Part shown: one piece after another, positions 32,784 through 40,935 of the stretch
Layout: each line of letters opens with the position of its first letter
Numbering within the stretch: position 1 is the stretch's first letter
Assembly (NCBI GenBank): GCA_018268395.1
Contig: JAFDWQ010000001.1
Coordinates: forward strand, 1 to 64,000
DNA: 64,000 nucleotides
Source: Armatimonadota bacterium
Lineage (GTDB): Bacteria; Armatimonadota; Fimbriimonadia; Fimbriimonadales; Fimbriimonadaceae
Direction: 5' to 3'
Made by a program: the position numbers and the translations under genes
Notes under the pieces: model-generated
What the model saw: the letters and a program-made list of their open reading frames with translations, nothing else
Database searches by the model: none
What the model was told of the DNA's origin: nothing

Positions 32784-33527
32784 GTGAGACTGTCGGTGCT
32801 CGTCGTCGCCTTGTTGCCCGGAATCGGAGCGGCCCAGATGGGGCCGCAGGGCATGATGGTCCAAGCCCTGGGCCGTATCGCGTCCTCCGACCAGATCGCG
32901 GTCGAAGCGACGGGCACAGAAAAGCGCGGGACGACGCTCGTCGAACTCAAATCGACCGTCGGACTGCTGTACCGCCCCGCAGAGGGCCGTGTCTTGATCG
33001 AGGTGCTGAACTTCGAAAACGGCAAACTCGTGGGCCGGATCGCCGGTGACGGGCTTCGCCTCTGGAGCTTCGACGGCCGGGCGAACACCTACTCCAGCTA
33101 TGGCTACGGGACCGAAGACAAGGGTCTCGACGCTAACTGGAGCGCTAAGTTCTTCCAGTCTCTCCGGCTCCGAACGAACGGGCCGTCCGCGTTCGCGACG
33201 AAGGTCCTTGACGATGCCATGCACCTAGGGACGAAAGCGACGGCGTGGCTGCCTTGGATCCCCACGGCCACCGTGGAACGCCAGGAGAACTCTATCGTCT
33301 GCAACGCCGGAAATCCGGCCCCCAATACGACGACCTACTTTTTGGACGGCGACGACGAGAGCGGCTACTCTCTGACGGCGGCACGGTTCGTCCAAGCAGG
33401 CGGCCAGCCCAAGAAGTGGGACCTGACGTTTACGCTCGGCACGCTTCCGGAGAACACGGAGTTCGGATTCGTACCGCCGCGGGGCGCCCGGATGGTCTCG
33501 GTCGGTCAGGCTACGGGCGGCGGCTAG
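32784..33527 (+). CDS. Secreted protein of unknown function, possibly LolA/DUF2092-like
   Basis: A 247-residue exported protein starting at GTG 32784 (LSVLVVALLPGIGAAQ is the signal peptide). The order of beta segments (EKRGTTLVELKSTVGLLY, LIEVLNFENGKLVGRI, GDGLRLWSFDG, NTYSSYGYG) recalls the half-barrel of LolA and DUF2092 proteins, which bind lipids or report on surface lipoproteins, but no sequence motif settles it. It is transcribed away from thrS. A gap of about 80 bases separates it from the MATE gene, so co-transcription is possible. Confidence 0.6.
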   Translation: MRLSVLVVALLPGIGAAQMGPQGMMVQALGRIASSDQIAVEATGTEKRGTTLVELKSTVGLLYRPAEGRVLIEVLNFENGKLVGRIAGDGLRLWSFDGRANTYSSYGYGTEDKGLDANWSAKFFQSLRLRTNGPSAFATKVLDDAMHLGTKATAWLPWIPTATVERQENSIVCNAGNPAPNTTTYFLDGDDESGYSLTAARFVQAGGQPKKWDLTFTLGTLPENTEFGFVPPRGARMVSVGQATGGG

Positions 33528-33609
33528 TCACCGTTCGCTCCAGCACGGGCCTTTGTAGGGCCCCTTGGCTAAGTCTTGGGGAGCGGACTGATACACTTGA
33601 CTTTCCGCT

Positions 33610-35007
33610 TTGGAATCCGTCGACACCGCGCAAGCGGGCCCTGAGCCCGAGACAGAGCATTCGGCGCGGACCGTCTGGATCCTCGCCTGGCCCGCCGTCG
33701 CGCTCAACACGCTGCAGACGGTCAACGCCCTTCTGGACACGTACTTCGTCCAGCACTTGCCCGTCGCGAACCTGACCGCCATCGGAGGAGCGACGAGCAT
33801 CCTCTTCCTCCTGGTCTCTATGGCCATCGCGCTCGGGACGGCTTCGACGGCCTTGGTCAGCCGGGCGTACGGCGCCGGGGACCGCGAAGGGTTCGTCACC
33901 GCGAACCAGAAGTGTCTCGGCCTGGCCTTGACGGGCGGACTGGCCTTCGCCGCTCTCAGCCTGCCGGGATCGGCGCTCGCCAGCGTGACCCTTCTACCCG
34001 CGGACGCGCCGCAAGCCCAACATTTGATGCGGGTCTACCTTGGGACGTTCGCCCTCGCCCTTCCGCCCCTGTTCCTTATCCAATCGTTGGCGGGCGCGTT
34101 GAGAGGGACCGGCGACACCAAAAGCCCGATGGTGATCAGCGGACTTCAGATCGGCCTGCACATCGTGTGCAACGCCCTGCTCATCAATGGCCGCCTCGCC
34201 TTCGGACCGATCGTGATCCCAGGGTTCGGACTGGGGATCTTCGGTGCGGGACTTGCCATGGTCGTCAGCTCCTGGGCTGCGGCGGCGTTCTACCTCTTTT
34301 GGGCGGGCCGTACCTCTCTGGGAGCGAGCTGGCGCCTTTCATGGCCTGGCATGGCTTGGGTACGACGGATCCTCGTCATCGCCGTACCGGCCGCGATGAT
34401 GTCGGTCGTCCGCGTCACGTCGCTGATGGCCCTGACCGGGATCTTGAAGAGCGTTCCGGGCGGAGCCAACGCGATCGCGGCGATGAGACCTGCGTTCAGC
34501 ATCGAGTCGTTGGCCTTCATGCCTCCCTTCGGACTTTCGATCGCAGCGGCCGCGCTCGTCGGGCAGTCGCTTGGAATGGGACGGCCCGACCGGGCCTCAA
34601 AGCTCGCTTGGACGGCCGCCCACCATGCGGCCGTCGTCAGTACGGTCGCCTCCGTCCTCCTGTTCGTCTTCGCGCCCAACGTCGCGCACAGCGTCGTCGC
34701 GAACCAACCAGAAGTCGCCGACGTCGTCGCGAGGTACCTGCGCTTCATCTGCGTCACCGAGGTCCTTTTCGCCTATGCGATGGTCCTCGTCGGGGCGATG
34801 CAAGGTGCCGGCGACACCGTCCGTCCGATGTGGCTTACGGTCGTCTGCATGTGGGGCGTCCGCGTCGGACTGGCAGGTCTGTTCGCGATCGGGCTCAAGC
34901 AAGGCGCCGACGGGTGTTGGCTGGCCATGACCCTGACCCAGGGCGTCCAAGGGCCTGCGGCGATGATCCTCTTCAAGCAAGGCGCTTGGAAGACGGTCCA
35001 AGTCTAG
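33610..35007 (+). CDS. MATE-family multidrug/organic-cation exporter
   Basis: A 465-residue inner-membrane protein of the MATE family with about twelve hydrophobic segments, using ion-gradient antiport to export drugs or metabolites. Recognisable are the first helix with AWPAVALNTLQTVNALLDTYFVQHL, GTASTALVSRAYGAGD after helix 2, ALRGTGDTKSP at the loop between helices 4 and 5, and AMQGAGDTVRPMWLT in the second half, the paired G-GDT loops typical of MATE. The start is TTG at 33610 following a short leader. Its last codon shares the CTAG stop overlap with the glycosyltransferase coming from the other strand. Confidence 0.9.
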   Translation: MESVDTAQAGPEPETEHSARTVWILAWPAVALNTLQTVNALLDTYFVQHLPVANLTAIGGATSILFLLVSMAIALGTASTALVSRAYGAGDREGFVTANQKCLGLALTGGLAFAALSLPGSALASVTLLPADAPQAQHLMRVYLGTFALALPPLFLIQSLAGALRGTGDTKSPMVISGLQIGLHIVCNALLINGRLAFGPIVIPGFGLGIFGAGLAMVVSSWAAAAFYLFWAGRTSLGASWRLSWPGMAWVRRILVIAVPAAMMSVVRVTSLMALTGILKSVPGGANAIAAMRPAFSIESLAFMPPFGLSIAAAALVGQSLGMGRPDRASKLAWTAAHHAAVVSTVASVLLFVFAPNVAHSVVANQPEVADVVARYLRFICVTEVLFAYAMVLVGAMQGAGDTVRPMWLTVVCMWGVRVGLAGLFAIGLKQGADGCWLAMTLTQGVQGPAAMILFKQGAWKTVQV

Positions 35008-36185
35008 ACCTTGAGGATCGGTTCGAACTTGTCCGTGATCGCTTCGATGTCGAACGTGGTCTCCGCGTAAGCCCGAGCGGCTTGGCCTGCCGTGGCCCGC
35101 TGAGCCACGTCGTCGGCCAGGGCCTCGGCCTTCTCCACGAACCCGGCCTCGTCGTCCGGCCGGACCACGGACCCCGCCCCGTTCTGCGTCACGATCCTGG
35201 CGGCCAGGTTCTCCAAGGGAACGGCGAGCAGCAACGGCTTGCCCGCGCACAGATAGGTCAAGACCTTCGAAGGCACCGAGAACACACCGGCGTCGGGCTC
35301 GAGGACGGCGACGAGGACGTCCGCCGTGGCGAGCATGTCGGGCATGGCCTCGAACGGCTGGAACGGCAAGACGTGCAGGTTGTCGAGCCCGAGTTCTTGC
35401 ATACGGCCCTTGAGGAACTCGATGCTCTGACCCTCCGAGACGACGATCATCCTTGCCCGACCCCGGAGTTTTTCGGACAGTCGGACGAGCAGTTCGGGAT
35501 TGTGCTTCATTCCGAGCGTGCCCGAATAGAGGAAATTGAGGCCGTCCTCGAAGCCGTGCTTGACGCCCCATGGGTTGACCCTGTCCCTGACGGGCATGTC
35601 CGACAGGGGGGCCCAGTTTTCGATCACGTGGACTTTCGGCTTGTTCTGGACCGACGCCGGAAGGAACGGTCGGAAATCCTCGGCGATCAGGACGATCGCG
35701 TCGCTCTGCTCGAGAAGCCGGTTTTCGAGCCGGACATAGTGGTCGCCCGCGAGAGTGCCGAGGCCGGCCCACTTCCCCGCCATCAGGCGACGGACGGCTT
35801 GTCCGATCAAGTCCTGGACCCAGAACGTGAACTTGGCTCCGCTCGCCCGGCTTTGGGCGAGAAGCATCTTCTGCGCGTCGAGCGGCGTGTTGGCCGACAG
35901 GACGGCCTGAGGGGCGAAGCGGGCGATGCGCTCGACCGCTTTGCGGCCGTGTTCAAAGTCGGCCTGACGGCGCTTGAAGACGTTGGACTTGTCGACCTTT
36001 TGCTCGAGCCGTATCGGTTCGACTTGGAACGACTCCGGGTCGTCGTGCCGTTTGACCAGCGCGCCCTGCGGCGTCAGGAACGACCCTGAGAACAGGTGGA
36101 GCACTTGATGGCCCCGACGGGCCAACGAGCGGCTCAGTTCGACCTGGAACGGGTGTCCCGAGTAGTCGTGGACGACGATCCTCAT
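35004..36185 (-). CDS. Glycosyltransferase family 4 protein (WbuB-like)
   Basis: A protein of about 393 residues with the GT-B fold. The N-terminus MRIVVHDYSGHPFQVELSRSLARRGH is typical of WbuB-like enzymes acting in surface-polysaccharide assembly. The donor-binding half has LYSGTLGMKHNPELL, then VFSVPSKVLTYLCAGKP, the E-x7-E-like region of this family. ATG 36185 matches the usual family start; a GTG at 36194 would add three residues. It lies downstream of the GDP-mannose epimerase-like gene with a hairpin between, so both may feed one polysaccharide pathway. It ends head-on with the MATE gene, sharing CTAG. Confidence 0.85.
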   Translation of the reverse strand: MRIVVHDYSGHPFQVELSRSLARRGHQVLHLFSGSFLTPQGALVKRHDDPESFQVEPIRLEQKVDKSNVFKRRQADFEHGRKAVERIARFAPQAVLSANTPLDAQKMLLAQSRASGAKFTFWVQDLIGQAVRRLMAGKWAGLGTLAGDHYVRLENRLLEQSDAIVLIAEDFRPFLPASVQNKPKVHVIENWAPLSDMPVRDRVNPWGVKHGFEDGLNFLYSGTLGMKHNPELLVRLSEKLRGRARMIVVSEGQSIEFLKGRMQELGLDNLHVLPFQPFEAMPDMLATADVLVAVLEPDAGVFSVPSKVLTYLCAGKPLLLAVPLENLAARIVTQNGAGSVVRPDDEAGFVEKAEALADDVAQRATAGQAARAYAETTFDIEAITDKFEPILKV

Positions 36186-36207
36186 CTTGTTCACGGACGG
36201 ACACGAA

Positions 36208-36239
36208 GGCCCGGAAGGCTCTCAAGACCGTTCCGGGCC
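36208..36239 (-). terminator. Hairpin between epimerase and glycosyltransferase genes
   Basis: GGCCCGGAA pairs perfectly with TTCCGGGCC around 14 bases. There is no T-tract, so it may reduce rather than stop readthrough into the glycosyltransferase gene. Confidence 0.45.
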
Positions 36240-36246
36240 CCAGCGC

Positions 36247-37236
36247 TCAGACTTTCGACGGGACGTTGCTCGTCATCTGGTCGTAGATCCAGGCATAGGT
36301 CTTCTCCATGCCTTCCCGGAGCGAGACCGAGGGCTCCCAGCCGAGTTCCTTTTCGATGAGCGTGTTGTCGCTGCTCCGTCCACGGACGCCTTTGGGCGCG
36401 TTCAAGTTGTAATGCCGATCGAGCGTGATGCCGGCGATGTCCTCGACCATGCCGACGAGTTGGTTGATCGAGACCATTTCCGAGCTTCCGAGGTTGATCG
36501 GATACTCGATGCCGCTGTCCATGATCTTCTTGATCCCGAGCGTGCAGTCATCGATGTACATGAAGCTGCGCGTCTGATGGCCGTCTCCCCAGATCTCGAT
36601 GTTGTGGTCGCCCGTGAGCTTCGAGTTGATGACTTTCCGGCAGATCGCGGCCGGTGCCTTCTCGCGGCCACCGTCCCACGTTCCGTGGGGGCCATAGACG
36701 TTGTGGAACCTGGCGACGCGCGTCACGATCCCGAAGTCCTCCATGAAGTGGCGGCACATCCGCTCGCTAAAGAGCTTTTCCCAGCCATAGCCGTCTTCGG
36801 CCAGGGCAGGATAGGCGTCTTCTTCCTTCAGACCGGGATTGTTGACGTCCTGCTGCTTTTCGCCGTTGTAGACGCACGCCGACGAGGCGTAGAAGAACCG
36901 CTTGGCGCCTTCGTCTTTGGCCGCCATTAACATGTGGGTGTTGATCAAGACGCTGATCATGCAGAGCGCCTTGTTGTTCTCGATGAAGCCCATTCCGCCC
37001 ATGTCGGCGGCGAGGTTGAAGACCGTCCCACAACCCTTGACGGCGTTTTGACAGGCCTCCCGCTCGCGGAGGTCGAGGATCTTGTTGTCGGCGTAGTCGT
37101 GGACTTGGTACCACTCCTCGTACGGCTTGATATCGACGGCCACGAGGTCCTGGACACCGTTGTTCTTCAAGTATTCGACAAGGTGTCCACCAATGAAACC
37201 GCCCGCTCCCGTGACCACCGTCCTGTTGCCAGCCAT
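36247..37236 (-). CDS. NAD-dependent sugar epimerase, GDP-mannose 3,5-epimerase-like
   Basis: A 329-residue extended SDR enzyme. It has the NAD-binding GAGGFIGGHL near the N-terminus, the ADMGGMGFIENN segment that is characteristic of GDP-mannose 3,5-epimerases, SSACVYNGE, and the catalytic YGWEK (Tyr-x3-Lys). KAPAAICRKV and GDGHQTRSFMYIDDC follow, as in that family. It would convert GDP-mannose to GDP-L-galactose or GDP-gulose for surface glycans. It sits just upstream of a glycosyltransferase gene on the same strand and 63 bases after folP. Confidence 0.85.
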   Translation of the reverse strand: MAGNRTVVTGAGGFIGGHLVEYLKNNGVQDLVAVDIKPYEEWYQVHDYADNKILDLREREACQNAVKGCGTVFNLAADMGGMGFIENNKALCMISVLINTHMLMAAKDEGAKRFFYASSACVYNGEKQQDVNNPGLKEEDAYPALAEDGYGWEKLFSERMCRHFMEDFGIVTRVARFHNVYGPHGTWDGGREKAPAAICRKVINSKLTGDHNIEIWGDGHQTRSFMYIDDCTLGIKKIMDSGIEYPINLGSSEMVSINQLVGMVEDIAGITLDRHYNLNAPKGVRGRSSDNTLIEKELGWEPSVSLREGMEKTYAWIYDQMTSNVPSKV

Positions 37237-37299
37237 GGGCTGATTATACCTTTGGCCAGGTTCAACGACCCAAGCAGGATTGCCCGGCTTAGGCTCTCG

Positions 37300-38115
37300 T
37301 CAAGCCCCTGCCGAGAGCACGGCCGACGCGACTTCCATGGCCCTTCGGGCCGGCCGGACGTCGTGGGCGCGGACGATCTTCGCTCCCGCCGCCTGCGCCA
37401 GGACCTGAACGGCGAGCGTGCCTTCGAGCCGCTCGTCAGGTGGGGCACCGCCGAGGATCTTGCCGAGGAACGACTTACGGCTGACGCCGATCAAGACCGG
37501 ATAGCCAGTCGCCACGAACTCGTCCAACCGGGCCAAAAGCGCGAGGTTGTGACCGAGCGTCTTCCCGAAACCGATGCCTGGGTCGATCCAGATCCGGTCG
37601 CCTGCGACGCCTACGGCTTCCGCGGCCCTGGCGCGCCCGACCAGAAAGTCCCTGACCTCTGCAACGACGTCGTCATAGTGCGGCGCCTCTTGCATCGTGC
37701 GGGGTTCCCCTTGCATGTGCATAAGGCAGACCGTACACCCTGAGCGGGCGCACACGTCGGCCATCTCTGGGTCGCCGAAAGCCGTGACGTCGTTGACGAC
37801 CTGGGCGCCGGCATCGAGCGCGGCCGATGCGACTTCGACCTTCGACGTATCGACCGAGACCACGACTCCCCTTTCGACGAGGCGCCTGACCACAGGGACG
37901 ACCCGCTGCCGCTCGTCCTCGGCCGAGACGGGAGAGGCACCGGGTCTCGTCGATTCTCCGCCGACGTCGACGAGATCCGCACCGTCCTCGACCATCCGGA
38001 TCCCGGCCTCGACCGCCTTGTCCTGGTCGAAGTACAGGCCCCCGTCCGAAAAGCTGTCCGGCGTCACGTTCAGGACGCCCATGAGGGCCGGACGTCCGAT
38101 GGGAAGGACGGACAT
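37300..38115 (-). CDS. folP: Dihydropteroate synthase
   Basis: A 271-residue TIM-barrel enzyme of folate synthesis that joins p-aminobenzoate to dihydropterin pyrophosphate. Present are MGVLNVTPDSFSDGG, DVGGESTRPGA, NDVTAFGDPEM, CLMHMQGEPRTMQ, WIDPGIGFGKTLGHNL, GVSRKSF and RAHDV. The ATG at 38115 overlaps the stop of the aspartokinase by one base (TGATG), so translation is coupled. A longer reading frame upstream overlaps aspartokinase and is not used. Confidence 0.95.
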   Translation of the reverse strand: MSVLPIGRPALMGVLNVTPDSFSDGGLYFDQDKAVEAGIRMVEDGADLVDVGGESTRPGASPVSAEDERQRVVPVVRRLVERGVVVSVDTSKVEVASAALDAGAQVVNDVTAFGDPEMADVCARSGCTVCLMHMQGEPRTMQEAPHYDDVVAEVRDFLVGRARAAEAVGVAGDRIWIDPGIGFGKTLGHNLALLARLDEFVATGYPVLIGVSRKSFLGKILGGAPPDERLEGTLAVQVLAQAAGAKIVRAHDVRPARRAMEVASAVLSAGA

Positions 38116-39458
38116 CAGCTCGCCTGTTCGAGCCCGAAACCGTCGTGGAGCAGCCGGACGGCCCTGGCCAGTTCGGACTCTGGGATCAGACAGCTCAATG
38201 AGAAATCGCTGTCGCTGGTCTGGAGCACAGGGATCTGGGCTTCTAGGAACTTCGACAAGACCCCGTAGAACACGCCAGGCTGCTGCATGTACTCGTGCCC
38301 GACGACCGAGACCATCGTGCACCCTTCTGCGATCTGTAGCGGCACGACCACAGGATCGCCGAGGGGTTTCATCAAGGCGATCTGAGAGGCGGCGCCTTGA
38401 CTGGGGGCGACGCCCGTCTGGACGACGTAGATCGCCCCTTGTCCTAAAGGTAGGACAAGGCCGTCGAAGACGTCCAGGATGGTCGCGTACTGCTCGCGAG
38501 GGACGGCGAACCCGACTCCGTCCGGGTTCAAGTTCACCATGTACAGGTTGACGGCGTGCTTGGCGAGAGTCTCGTACACCCTTGCCGCGAAGTCGGCACG
38601 GTGCTCGGGCGCGACGACGCCCAAGTCTGCCGAGACGTACACCAGTTTGCCGCTGTGGGTCACCCCCGTGACGCGCCGGCCCGGAAACCGGTCTCGGGAC
38701 ACGATCTCCGTTCCGGGATCCTCGCTGAACGTGTTCTTGACCCAGAGCGGCCGGTCGAACCGCATCGCGATCTCGGCCGCCCTCGGGTGGACGACCTTCG
38801 CGCCAAGGTGCGCGACTTCGGCGACCTCGTCGTACGTGACCTGACGCAGGGTGGGAGCGTCCGGAACCATCCGCGGGTCTGCCGTCTTGACGCCGTCGAC
38901 GTCGGTGTAGATTTCGACCCGTTCGGCAAGGAGCGCGGCGCCAAGACCGCTGGCCGTCGTGTCAGAACCGCCACGCCCCAAGGTCGTCAGTTCGGCGCCG
39001 GGCAAACCGCCTTGGACCCAGACGCCCTGGAACCCGCAAACGACCGGGATCAGGCCTCGCTTCAGGGCTTCGTGGATGCCGACCGGGTGGATGCCCAAGA
39101 TCCGGGCGTTTCCATATCGTCCGTCCGTCCGGATGCCCGCTTGACCGCCGCGGAGCGAGATCGCAGGTTGCCCGAGCGTTTTGAGGGTGTGGGCGAAAAC
39201 GACTGAGGAGAGGATCTCCCCGCAGGCCATCAAAAGGTCGAGCTCGCGGGGATCAGGTTCGACCGCCGGGTCGATCTCCCTCAAAAGGCTGATCAAGGTG
39301 TCGGTCGCGTAGGGCTCGCCCTTCCGTCCGATGGCGCTCACGACGACGACGGGCGAGACGCCCTGCTCTCTGGCCGAAATCACCTTCAGCGCGGCCGTTT
39401 GACGCGCCTCCTTGGTCTGGACGCTCGTCCCTCCGAACTTCATGACCCGGATCCTCAT
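38115..39458 (-). CDS. lysC: Aspartate kinase
   Basis: A 447-residue enzyme for the first step of lysine/threonine/methionine synthesis. KFGGTSV lies at the start, then GRGGSDTTASGLGAALLA, EIYTDVDGVKTADPR and HPRAAEIAMR; the C-terminal third holds two ACT-type regulatory modules. The length and the spacing of the modules suit a monofunctional, single-chain form. It overlaps the ACT gene upstream by four bases (ATGA) and folP downstream by one base, so all three are coupled. The strict order AKR, ACT, lysC, folP is uncommon. Confidence 0.93.
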   Translation of the reverse strand: MRIRVMKFGGTSVQTKEARQTAALKVISAREQGVSPVVVVSAIGRKGEPYATDTLISLLREIDPAVEPDPRELDLLMACGEILSSVVFAHTLKTLGQPAISLRGGQAGIRTDGRYGNARILGIHPVGIHEALKRGLIPVVCGFQGVWVQGGLPGAELTTLGRGGSDTTASGLGAALLAERVEIYTDVDGVKTADPRMVPDAPTLRQVTYDEVAEVAHLGAKVVHPRAAEIAMRFDRPLWVKNTFSEDPGTEIVSRDRFPGRRVTGVTHSGKLVYVSADLGVVAPEHRADFAARVYETLAKHAVNLYMVNLNPDGVGFAVPREQYATILDVFDGLVLPLGQGAIYVVQTGVAPSQGAASQIALMKPLGDPVVVPLQIAEGCTMVSVVGHEYMQQPGVFYGVLSKFLEAQIPVLQTSDSDFSLSCLIPESELARAVRLLHDGFGLEQAS

Positions 39459-39979
39459 GGTTCCTCCTCGACCAAGCGGCTCGAAATCCTCTCGGCGACC
39501 CGTTCGCCGTCGCCCGCGTCCATGACCATCAACACCCGGTCGTGCATGTCCCCCAAATGGTCGATGACGACCCCGGTCCCGATCACTTCACTGACGACGC
39601 GCGCGATAAGCCCTTCTTCATCCCTCATGTTCGCCGCGTGGGCCAAGACGATGCACCGACCGTCGTTCACGGCGTATTGGGCGCCTTGCGAATCGAGGGC
39701 CTCCACGACCTTCGACCTTTCGTCGGTCTGCGTCAGGAACGAGAGCCCGCCCGGAGTCAGCTTCAAGAAGTCGATGCTGATCCCGGCGCCGGAAATCGTT
39801 CCGAGCACTTTCACCCGGTCCGAAGCCTGTTCCAGGCCCGTGACATGGACGGTGCAGTAACCGCGCCGCATCTCGACACGGTGGATCCCCCTTGGCTTCT
39901 CGAACTGGGTCTCAGCGACGGGCCGGGCCTCTTCCGGCCCGGTCAACTCTCGGCGGAACGGCTCGGTCGACGGGTTCAA
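39455..39979 (-). CDS. Double ACT-domain regulatory protein
   Basis: A protein of about 174 residues with two ACT-like modules: RRGYCTVHVTGLEQASDRVKVLG with ISIDFLKLTPGGLSFL, then RCIVLAHAANMRDEEGLIARV. ACT modules bind amino acids or stabilise partner subunits. It precedes lysC and overlaps its start, so a role in feedback control of aspartokinase is the obvious guess, but it has no catalytic part and could equally act on another enzyme. The start is uncertain: a TTG at 39979 overlaps the stop of the aldo/keto reductase (TTGA), which would allow coupling. Confidence 0.72.
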   Translation of the reverse strand: MNPSTEPFRRELTGPEEARPVAETQFEKPRGIHRVEMRRGYCTVHVTGLEQASDRVKVLGTISGAGISIDFLKLTPGGLSFLTQTDERSKVVEALDSQGAQYAVNDGRCIVLAHAANMRDEEGLIARVVSEVIGTGVVIDHLGDMHDRVLMVMDAGDGERVAERISSRLVEEEP

Positions 39980-40926
39980 GCCGCGAACACCTTCTCTGCT
40001 TCGGCCCAAGCCTCGTCAGGGACCTCGGCGTCTGACGCGGCGACGTTCTCCTCGATCTGGGAGACCCGGCTCGCTCCGACGATCACGGAACTGACGTTCG
40101 ACAGTCGGAGGCACCAAGCTAAGGCGAACTGGCCCTGTGTCAGGCCGTACCGGGCCGCGATCGGCTCCAGGGCTTTGACTTTGACCAGGTTCGCTTCCTG
40201 CAACGAATCGGTCATGAACATGTTGCTTTTATCGTCCGCGCCCCGAGAACCTTCGGGAAGCGGGCTTCCGGGCCGGTATTTACCCGTCAGGACGCCTTGC
40301 GCGAGCGGGCTGAAGACCACTTGGCCGAGCCCTAGCCTTTCGCTCGTCGGGACCACGTCGGCCTCGATCGAACGGTTCAAGAGGTTGTAAACGGGCTGGT
40401 TGCTGACGGGCAACGTGCACCCCCATTCGCGGGCGGTCCGACAGACGGCCTCGATCGCGTCGGCGGGCCAAAGGCTGACGCCCCAATACAGGATCTTCCC
40501 TTGTCGGACAAGGTCGTCGACCGCACGGACCGTCTCTTCGAGGGGGGTGTCGGGGTCGAACCGGTGAAACTGCATCAGGTCGACATAGTCCGATCGAAGC
40601 CGTTGGAGCGATCCGTGAACGGACTCGAAAATGTGCTTTCGGGACAGGCCTCTGTCGTTGACGTCGTCGCTCATGGGGAAGAAGCACTTCGTGGCGACGA
40701 CCAAGGTCTCCCTCTTCAGCCCGGCGATCGACTTGGCCAGCGCCTTCTCGGCTTCGCCTTGGTTGTACACGTCGGCGGTGTCGAAGAAGTTGACGCCTAA
40801 CTCGTAAGCCCGTTTGACGATGGCGTCGGTCGTCGCGTCGTCGATGCTCCGACCATGCGTCAACCATCCACCCAGGCTGACGCTACTGACCTTGACACCG
40901 TACTTACCGAGCTTCCTGTACTTCAA
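39976..40926 (-). CDS. Aldo/keto reductase
   Basis: A 316-residue NADPH-dependent oxidoreductase with the AKR tetrad: Asp and Tyr in FFDTADVYNQGEAEKAL, Lys in VVATKCF and His in MQFHRFD. Near the C-terminus, SSVIVGASRVSQIEENV provides the cofactor phosphate loop. Its pattern resembles the potassium-channel beta-subunit-like/YdhF-like AKRs that accept many small carbonyl substrates. It begins nine bases after the stop of the membrane glycosyltransferase-like gene and overlaps the start of the ACT gene. Confidence 0.88.
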   Translation of the reverse strand: MKYRKLGKYGVKVSSVSLGGWLTHGRSIDDATTDAIVKRAYELGVNFFDTADVYNQGEAEKALAKSIAGLKRETLVVATKCFFPMSDDVNDRGLSRKHIFESVHGSLQRLRSDYVDLMQFHRFDPDTPLEETVRAVDDLVRQGKILYWGVSLWPADAIEAVCRTAREWGCTLPVSNQPVYNLLNRSIEADVVPTSERLGLGQVVFSPLAQGVLTGKYRPGSPLPEGSRGADDKSNMFMTDSLQEANLVKVKALEPIAARYGLTQGQFALAWCLRLSNVSSVIVGASRVSQIEENVAASDAEVPDEAWAEAEKVFAA

Positions 40927-40935
40927 GAAGCAAGG

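Noticed and set aside
31612-32787. A plus-strand frame opposite thrS
   Set aside because: Shadow of the synthetase gene; the translation shows no domain and thrS is unmistakable.
33912-36089. A plus-strand frame of more than 700 codons spanning the MATE gene and the glycosyltransferase gene
   Set aside because: It crosses two real genes on opposite strands and has an Arg/Pro/Gly-rich composition typical of shadow frames.
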